Positions 46,513 through 52,102 of a stretch of 52,102 nucleotides of DNA are shown piece after piece. The position numbers and the translations under genes are program-made. Source of the stretch: an uncultured Hyphomicrobiales bacterium (GTDB lineage: Bacteria > Pseudomonadota > Alphaproteobacteria > Rhizobiales > Devosiaceae); the NCBI GenBank assembly GCA_903842455.1, contig CAIMLX010000092.1, positions 1 through 52,102 of the forward strand, given 5' to 3'. The notes under the pieces were generated by a model. The model worked only from the letters and a program-made list of their open reading frames with translations, made no database searches and was not told where the DNA came from. Numbering within the stretch: the stretch's first letter is position 1; each line of letters opens with the position of its first letter.

Positions 46513-46936
46513 TCAGGCCGAGAGGTCACTGGCATCGGTGTCGCCGACTTTCTTGCCGAACCCAAATCGTTTCGCCAGTCGCGAACGGACCTCAGAACAG
46601 CCTGGCGCAGTCATCGGGTAGTCCACCGCAAGATCCCACTTCTCTGTATTTCTCCGGCGTAAGGCCGAATTTTCTCAAATGTCGTGTGAGGACCCTGTAC
46701 CGCTTTCCATCCTCCAGACTGAGTATGTAGTCTCTCGTCACCGTGTGGCGAATATAGACGCTGCCGGCCAACGGCGCTGGTTCGTAAGCATTAGGACGCC
46801 CCACACCGTAAAGTGCTTCGTGCACAGCAGGTATCAAAATTGAAAGGGTGGCGACATGCACGGCATTATTGCTTACATAGGCCGCTACAATCCTGGCGCT
46901 TGCGCTAATCAGGACACTAGATCGGGAATCGGTCAT
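46513..46936 (-). pseudogene. mucR/ros-family regulator gene with a frameshift
   Basis: The ATG at 46936 follows GGAGG. The first frame gives VAAYVSNNAVHVATLSILIPAVHEAL and [27 protein letters not shown], which is MucR/Ros: a DNA-binding zinc-finger-like regulator of exopolysaccharide and virulence genes in Rhizobiales. After KYRE it shifts to [15 protein letters not shown] and stops at 46592. In another frame the expected continuation appears: [20 protein letters not shown] then [11 protein letters not shown], stopping at 46513. Restoring one GA unit in AGAGAAGTGG gives an intact gene, so this is a 2-base loss in a GA repeat, or a sequencing error. The truncated product retains most of the DNA-binding region. 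Confidence 0.8.
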
Positions 46937-47083
46937 GACACACCTCCACGTAAATCGAACGAGGAAGCGGCAAGCGGGTCAACACAGAATGCATCCAGTA
47001 CGAACGTGATGTGACGCTGCCGTCTGTCGTTTTGCTACCGCCGCCATTCCGTCTCGTTGCAGGCACTGCAACTGTGACATCTG

Positions 47084-47731
47084 TCACTTTCTTATTGACG
47101 TGATCTCACGCCTTACCTGAATCCAGACTTGCCTAAATTCATGCACAGACGGTCCTTCAGGCTCGAATTCGCCCACGGATTTGCCCAACGCCACCGATTG
47201 TTCGACCGTCCCGCGATGAATGATAGCCTGGTCGGCTACCCGGCATCCAAGGCCCGCAAAGACAGCCCTGGCCTGCCGGACACTCGGCGCCTCCATGAAC
47301 AAACGAGGCGCCTGACACTGCGTCAAGACAACGGTGGTTCGCTTCGCCATGGTGGCGGCGAGCTTTAGTGTGGCCTCTGCAGCATGGAGGTCGAGTGCCG
47401 TAGCGCGCACGGGCACCAGAATGAAGTCTGCCAGCCTCATGGCGGAGGCAAGTTCGGTGTAGTTGTGTGGGGGCGTATCCACGAAGACGTAGTCATAGTC
47501 TTGCGTTCGCGCCGTCACGATCGCCTGCTCCAGCCCCGGTAGGCTCGCGGATATCGTGTCGGGCTGTGCCGCATCTCTCCTGTCGCGCCAGTAGGTGAGC
47601 GAACCCTGGGGGTCGCAATCCACCAGCAGAGTCTTTCCGTCCGCTGCGGCCAGTACGCCCAAATTCAGCGTACAACTTGTCTTCCCCGAGCCCCCCTTTT
47701 GACTGGCTACGAATACAATGGCGGTAGGCAT
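47084..47731 (-). CDS. Orphan ParA/MinD-family ATPase, 215 aa
   Basis: A deviant Walker A, KGGSGKTS (Lys12 to Ser19, signature lysine first), opens the protein. LLVDCDPQGSLTYW is the A' motif and YVFVDTPPHNY the Walker B. The short length, with no N-terminal HTH, matches ParA-type ATPases of islands and small plasmids (Type Ib/Soj-like), which position cargo or plasmids. No ParB gene or obvious parS cluster is nearby. It lies 41 bases upstream of the end of the CapK-like gene in the same direction. Confidence 0.85.
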   Translation of the reverse strand: MPTAIVFVASQKGGSGKTSCTLNLGVLAAADGKTLLVDCDPQGSLTYWRDRRDAAQPDTISASLPGLEQAIVTARTQDYDYVFVDTPPHNYTELASAMRLADFILVPVRATALDLHAAEATLKLAATMAKRTTVVLTQCQAPRLFMEAPSVRQARAVFAGLGCRVADQAIIHRGTVEQSVALGKSVGEFEPEGPSVHEFRQVWIQVRREITSIRK

Positions 47732-47771
47732 CTGCGACTAACCCTCCCAGGTCGTATACTTGTGGCGCTTT

Positions 47772-49082
47772 CTAGTGGCGAGCATTCCACTCGTTCACGT
47801 ACTCCTTGAATTTACCGCTCTTGTGCGATAATAAGTTGCAGCCGTACTCGATGGTAATCTCAGCGTCACCAAACAATACTTTCTTTGCGCGCAACAGAAA
47901 TTCAGCCCTCGCTTCCGAAGTACACTCAATTCCTATCTGTACCCGGACCGTGTACCGGTTTGGGCCCACTTGGGCGATCTGCCATCGCTTCGCCCCGATT
48001 ATCCCCCGGAGCTCCCCGAGAGGCACGCCGCCGAATACAACCCGACCATCGGGATGACGAAATGCGTCGTACATTCTCCCGACGATGCGCCGGATTACAC
48101 TCAGTCCGCGGCCGCAAGGACATTGCTGGCCGGCAACGGCGACGTCACCCTGGTCGTAGCGAATAAGCGGCAACGCGGTTGATGCGAAGGGTGTGACCAG
48201 CACGCGTCCAGCAACGCCGGGTTGGCAAGCACGTCCATCCTCATCAACTACCTCGACCAGGACGGTCTCGTCGTTGACGTGAAAGGCGCTCGGATCGAGA
48301 GGGCATGGATGCGCAATGGGCCCGGCCTCCTTGGAGCTATAGAGCTCCACGGTTGTTGCACCAAACGACGAGTGCACCGTCTCTCGATCGTGGGAATTGA
48401 TGCCGCCGCCCCTCACCAGAAAGCCCCTAAGTCTGTAAGGGCTAGCTAGGGCATCGTTGAGGAGGCTCAGTTCCAGCGGCCAGGACGCGCCAACCGCCAC
48501 ATAGCCGTGCTGATGGTCAGCAATCGCTTCGAAAAGCCCGGTAAGCGAAGTGCTCTTGGACAGGAAAACTGCGCTTCCTTGACTTGCCCGGTTGTCCCAC
48601 GGCGGCCCCCAAGGGCCTGTGCGGTCGCCCGACACGCGTCCGGGCGCATCGATATACACTCTGTTCAGCAGGGTCCGTGACCAGTCAATACGGTGCCAAC
48701 CATGTGCGCGCCAATTGCAAGCGGCAACCATATCGGCCATCCACCCCGTCGTCCGAACAGTGACAGGATCGCCAGTCGACCCCGAGCTCGATTGATCGCC
48801 GAACGGCCCGTGCGCTCGAACCGGCACTCGTGACAGCATGGTGTTGAAGTTTGCCGACAAGTCCGCCCGTGTCACGATCGGGAGGTCGTTCCAACGAGCC
48901 CACTCAATAGCGTCGTTCGGACCGAAGGCTGCGCCCAGGCGGAAGCGGTAGAACGGAGTTGTAGCCCTGGCATGATTCAGAAGGCTGGTCAGGTGTCGAC
49001 GTTGCAGCGCCTGTAGTTTGTCCGCCGACCACCACTGGCTCTCCAGCAGCCCCTCATAGAACAGGCGGAGCTGAAGTCTCAT
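47772..49082 (-). CDS. Adenylate-forming enzyme, CapK/PaaK family, 436 aa
   Basis: It has the AMP-binding motif SSSGSTGDP (residues 98-106), VELYSSKEAGPIA in the adenine-binding region, LIRYDQGDVAVAGQQCPCGRGL with the family's cysteine-rich turn, and a C-terminal SGKFKEYVNEW with the catalytic lysine. CapK relatives sit in polysaccharide gene clusters and PaaK activates phenylacetate to its CoA ester. No thioesterase, CoA pathway or glycosyltransferase is adjacent, so the substrate is open. It begins with MRLQLRLFYEGLLESQWW, typical of CapK. Confidence 0.85.
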   Translation of the reverse strand: MRLQLRLFYEGLLESQWWSADKLQALQRRHLTSLLNHARATTPFYRFRLGAAFGPNDAIEWARWNDLPIVTRADLSANFNTMLSRVPVRAHGPFGDQSSSGSTGDPVTVRTTGWMADMVAACNWRAHGWHRIDWSRTLLNRVYIDAPGRVSGDRTGPWGPPWDNRASQGSAVFLSKSTSLTGLFEAIADHQHGYVAVGASWPLELSLLNDALASPYRLRGFLVRGGGINSHDRETVHSSFGATTVELYSSKEAGPIAHPCPLDPSAFHVNDETVLVEVVDEDGRACQPGVAGRVLVTPFASTALPLIRYDQGDVAVAGQQCPCGRGLSVIRRIVGRMYDAFRHPDGRVVFGGVPLGELRGIIGAKRWQIAQVGPNRYTVRVQIGIECTSEARAEFLLRAKKVLFGDAEITIEYGCNLLSHKSGKFKEYVNEWNARH

Positions 49083-49106
49083 TGCATTTTGTCACTCATC
49101 TTTGCG

Positions 49107-49133
49107 CAAAAGGGCACCCGCAGTGGGTGCCCT
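49107..49133 (-). terminator. Rho-independent terminator of the porin-like gene
   Basis: On the minus strand AGGGCACCCA and TGCGGGTGCCCTTTT pair as a strong stem ending in four Ts, 27 bases beyond the beta-barrel gene's stop and just before the CapK-like gene starts. Confidence 0.85.
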
Positions 49134-49159
49134 CTCAATTATCGCCATTGCAGTCTCGA

Positions 49160-50218
49160 TTAGAACTTTACTGACACACCAGTCTGCAAAGCGAAGTTGG
49201 CGACGGTTTGGGTAACGGTGTACTCGGCGCCCGTCTCGTCAGACTCACCTGTCACATCGATCGTCCCGAGATCAGTCATGCTGGCCTCGAGGCGCAGAAT
49301 CATGTTGTCCGTTGCTGCGTAATCTACGCCTGCGCCCACCGTGTAGCCCCACAGGGTTTCAGTGTTCGAGCCGCTCCAGTCGTAGCTCGCGGAACCGTCC
49401 AGGTCGGCGACCGAATTGCCATCAATCGCTGGATTCGTTACGCCCACATGGCCGTCTTCATCGACCGTTGCCGAGGTGGTCGCGGTAACTTGAGCGACAG
49501 AAGGACCGGCAAGGGCGAAGAGCATGAACCGATCCGCTGCGACACCGAGCTTCGCAACCGGCGCGAAGTAGCTGTCGTAGCTGGTTCCGAAGGCGAGAGA
49601 GTTGTCTTGATCCACACCACCATGGATAGCCGCGCCGCCCGGAGCGAGCTGCTCATTGATCGCACCGTCCCCAGTCCAGCTTACTCCAACCGGCAGGCTG
49701 CCCGTGACAATCCCGCCCTCGGGATCATCCGACACGGAGCCCGAGTCAATGACGCCATCGGACCAGGCATCGCTGTAAGAATTGCCAAACTCCCCGAATA
49801 CGCCGCGCACTTCACCGCCCAGCACAAAGGCGCCCATCTGCACTTGCCCACCAGCAAAGCCCATGCCTGCCCACGCGAGTGCGGTCAAGTCCATCTCAGT
49901 AAGCCAAGGCGTTAGCCCAGCAAGGTCAAGCTCGTAGTCATCGTCGCTGCCTGGGCCGTTTGCGTCGAAATCGATGCTGGCCCCATCGACATCGTCGTAT
50001 ATCTTACCAGTGAAGTAACCGTCCGATGCCGACCAAGCGGCCGAGATACCCTCGGCGTCGGTTCCGTATGCGATATCAGCCGTGCTGTCCGACTGCACGA
50101 CGCCCACTGCGCCACCGACGTAGAAACCAGACCAGTCAAACATGTCCTGAGCCATGGCACTGCTGCCAGTCAGGCCAGCCATAATCGCCATGACGGATGG
50201 ATAGAGATACTTGCGCAC
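49160..50218 (-). CDS. Outer-membrane beta-barrel protein, Omp25/Omp31-like, 352 aa
   Basis: Translation starts at GTG 50218 with GGAG seven bases upstream. A 23-residue signal peptide (MRKYLYPSVMAIMAGLTGSSAMA) is followed by DWSGFYVGGAVGVV, the usual start of Omp25/31-type barrels. The body has many alternating short strands and Gly/Asp/Ser-rich loops (YDDVDGASIDFDANGPGSDDD, LWGYTVGAGVDYAATDNMILRLEAS) and ends VSVKF with a C-terminal aromatic, the BAM signal. It is longer than Brucella Omp25 because of extended acidic loops. It probably has an envelope-stabilising or surface role. Confidence 0.85.
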   Translation of the reverse strand: MRKYLYPSVMAIMAGLTGSSAMAQDMFDWSGFYVGGAVGVVQSDSTADIAYGTDAEGISAAWSASDGYFTGKIYDDVDGASIDFDANGPGSDDDYELDLAGLTPWLTEMDLTALAWAGMGFAGGQVQMGAFVLGGEVRGVFGEFGNSYSDAWSDGVIDSGSVSDDPEGGIVTGSLPVGVSWTGDGAINEQLAPGGAAIHGGVDQDNSLAFGTSYDSYFAPVAKLGVAADRFMLFALAGPSVAQVTATTSATVDEDGHVGVTNPAIDGNSVADLDGSASYDWSGSNTETLWGYTVGAGVDYAATDNMILRLEASMTDLGTIDVTGESDETGAEYTVTQTVANFALQTGVSVKF

Positions 50219-51187
50219 GGTTCACTCCGAAGGTTGCTTTTACGCTCCTCTGAGCCGGTACCGAATGCGGGTTTTTCGGTCTCGCAGTTTCGCAACCATT
50301 TTCGTTCGTGTTAGTCCAATTTCGAGACATCCCTAGCAGGGCCTGCTTCACCCCGACCGGCGACATGTGGAAAGTGACATAGCCCTGCAACGGCGCTGAC
50401 CGTGTTAATGCAGGTCGTCTCACATGCATCCAATGACAGGCATCTGGCGCAGATTGGGACGGAATGTACTGCTCAAGCCTCTTTGCGCGGGCAACACTGG
50501 CACCATCCGTCGCACAGTGGCAGTCGCACGTTTGTAACGACGCTGGCGCACAGGTCTCGCGACCATGACCGACGCCCGAGGCCATGGCATTCCAACCAAG
50601 CGCTAGTGCGCCCCACGATCTCCATCAACTGTCGGTGTTCGGCGGTACAGAAGTGCGGAGTGGTGCCCAAGCAGTCACTTATGTGGTGGCGAATGCACTC
50701 GTAGAACCCCATCTGTTCATGCAGCCCGGCGTGAAGCCGGCGAACGCCGGCCAGCTTAGCAGGCTTGCGTCCTGCAGGCCGGCAGCGGTTGGTGGTGGTT
50801 GCACATACGTTGCATTTCGTCCCGATATTCTGCTGATCGTGCTGTCGTAGCCATTTATGTGGTATGGTCGACGGAAGCGGCTAGGGCGGCTGCAGAAACA
50901 GCATCCAAGCCATCCATCCGTACCTTAAGCGTCAACAATCGGGCCAACTGCCCGCTAGCGGATGTTGCCCAGTGATTGAAACCCAGCGGTTCACGACCAC
51001 TGCGCAGTTATGTTGCCGTGCCCAAGACAATATGAAACGTCACTTTATTGCCCCACGATGGCCAGTTGAAGCCTCCTCAACCTTGGTCCCTTCATGGTGG
51101 CAACAATTTCACTTGTGCCAAATCTACAGAAGCCTGATCAGAAAGCGGCTCCTGGTGGGTCTGGGCAGTAGCTCGCCGGGTAGCTGA

Positions 51188-51226
51188 CGATGGGGGTGCT
51201 GACTGCGCATTTCGGCACCCCCATCG
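51188..51226. repeat. Tail hairpin 1
   Basis: A perfect 12-bp stem, CGATGGGGGTGC (51188-51199) and GCACCCCCATCG (51215-51226), closes a 15-base loop. It shares its stem core with the two hairpins downstream. Confidence 0.85.
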
Positions 51227-51394
51227 CGAACTGGCTTGTTCTGCGTTGTGTTGACGGCGCCAATCGGGGCCGGGAAAGACCCTAACGCCCGATCTCCTCG
51301 GCACTTCATTCAGACGTAGCACCCCCGTCAGACGCAGGGTGACGATCGCGACCGCCTCGGCGCTAGGCGCAGGGGACCCGAGTCTGCTGGCCAA

Positions 51395-51427
51395 ATGGGG
51401 TGCTGAACGCAGATTGCAGCACCCCAT
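51395..51427. repeat. Tail hairpin 2
   Basis: A perfect 11-bp stem, ATGGGGTGCTG (51395-51405) and CAGCACCCCAT (51417-51427), closes an 11-base loop. One G of the run is missing relative to hairpins 1 and 3, on both arms, so the pairing is preserved. Confidence 0.85.
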
Positions 51428-51572
51428 CGGCGCGAGGCGATCCTCGTACGGCCGACCAGCAAGCGCTTTGTACTCTAGATGATCGAACAAGCACTGGCTC
51501 AACGAATTACCGGTAGCAGCTCCGCAGTGTGACGCTCGACTAAAGCGCTGAGGAGAGCTCGATGAAACTGAA

Positions 51573-51608
51573 GATGGGGGTGCTGGATGCGGCAACAGCA
51601 CCCCCATC
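51573..51608. repeat. Tail hairpin 3
   Basis: A perfect 13-bp stem, GATGGGGGTGCTG (51573-51585) and CAGCACCCCCATC (51596-51608), closes a 10-base loop. Confidence 0.85.
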
Positions 51609-52084
51609 ATGCTTACCGTCGGTGTACAGTCGACGGACCAGCTGGTTGACGAGACGCTTATATTGGAGCGCAGCAAGTCTCAATCAACACATTGGCCATT
51701 ACCACATATGTGACTAGATTGCTGCTGATGATTGCAACAGGTCTAGGGATTTAAGCTTTATACTGGTGTAGTCTGCTTCAACATACGTCCGAAATGGACG
51801 CGATCTACTTCGGCGGCGCCAACGACTTTTAGTGTCTGTTAACCATAGGGACACGACTTTAATTCCGGCACACCCCGAACCAGAAGGGCACCCTTCAAGC
51901 CTCCAACTTCCGTGTGCTCTTTACTAGGGCGAGCAAGGTTGTAGCTCGTGTTGCTCGCCCGAGCTTGGCTTGACGAACAGTGCCGGTTTTGCAGAACTAA
52001 GAGGTGGCTCGGTAAATCTGGACAGCGGGTTAAGTGGAGTTTCTGCCTGAAGGCGGCCAAGATGGCTGCCGAACAGGAGATCAG

Positions 52085-52102
52085 ATGACGAAGCGTATAC
52101 GC
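52085..52102 (+). CDS. Possible start of a transposase gene, cut by the right edge
   Basis: The ATG at 52085 with CAGGAG eight bases ahead opens MTKRIR and runs off the window. The leader upstream (TGGACAGCGGGTTAAGTGG at 52019) and the MTKRxR start resemble the left end and OrfA start of IS3-family elements. Only six codons are visible, so this is a suggestion. Confidence 0.3.

Larger units (their letters stand above)
50219..52084. other. 1.9 kb region without convincing genes
   Basis: Frames on both strands are short and lack ribosome sites or family features. The region contains the promoter of the beta-barrel gene near 50219-50400, three related hairpins (51188-51226, 51395-51427, 51573-51608), and an A/T-rich stretch at 51660-51850. 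It may be decayed DNA or a regulatory/structural element. Confidence 0.45.

Noticed and set aside
51188-51608. CRISPR array in the tail
   Set aside because: The repeats are hairpins at irregular 180-206-base spacing, only three in number, and no cas genes are present.
36425-51715. Similar strings CCATTACCA...TGTGAC at about 36430 and 51697, considered as attachment sites
   Set aside because: The match is short and interrupted by a 4-base insertion; flanks do not agree. Too weak for a direct repeat.

Overview
The window looks like a chromosome segment of a Hyphomicrobiales (Rhizobiales) alphaproteobacterium, probably Devosia or a close relative. The evidence is the chvI-chvG-hprK-EIIA(Man)-HPr run next to pckA, the ahcY-divL-tsaE-addB-addA-trxA run, the folC-accD-trpA-trpB run, the DivL-type kinase with tyrosine in place of the phospho-acceptor histidine, and MucR and growth-pole-ring-like proteins. 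The genus is an inference from gene order and GC-rich codon use.

Positions 1-355 hold the first 118 codons of a tyrosine integrase that runs off the left edge. Positions 795-29923 are dense, GC-rich housekeeping DNA. First come a small unknown protein, a J-domain protein and a HAD phosphatase. A minus-strand regulatory block (3975-6985, continuing to 2872) encodes the ChvG/ChvI acid/envelope sensor system, the short HPr kinase, a mannose-type EIIA and HPr, and lies divergent from pckA. A SleB-like wall hydrolase and ahcY follow; ahcY has a strong palindromic operator upstream. Then come divL, tsaE, addB, addA, two thioredoxins, a GH3 protein, a YCII protein, folC, accD, an SNase-like nuclease, a DUF2171 protein, trpA and trpB. 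Three nested inverted-repeat elements interrupt the intergenic spaces.

From about 29924 the character changes: visibly lower GC, mixed codon use, long empty stretches and accessory genes. The usual trpF is missing upstream of trpB. In its place are two giant membrane-anchored coiled-coil proteins on the minus strand: 1097 aa (38540-41833) and 1967 aa (30118-36021). From memory, the first carries the N-terminal signature and the second the C-terminal signature of the polar-growth scaffold GPR/RgsE, so they look like a split or duplicated, divergent version of it, with small companion proteins. This is the most unusual content of the window.

Positions 42138-45433 hold a tight four-gene signalling operon: a secreted molybdopterin-oxidoreductase-fold protein without a cysteine ligand, a membrane histidine kinase, a receiver-only regulator, and a receiver plus MarR-like winged-helix regulator. 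After it come two small unknown proteins, a mucR homologue broken by an apparent two-base loss in a GA repeat, an orphan ParA ATPase, a CapK/PaaK-type adenylate-forming enzyme and an Omp25/31-like beta-barrel protein. The last 1.9 kb has no convincing gene but contains three hairpins sharing one stem sequence. The extreme right end may be the first codons of a transposase.
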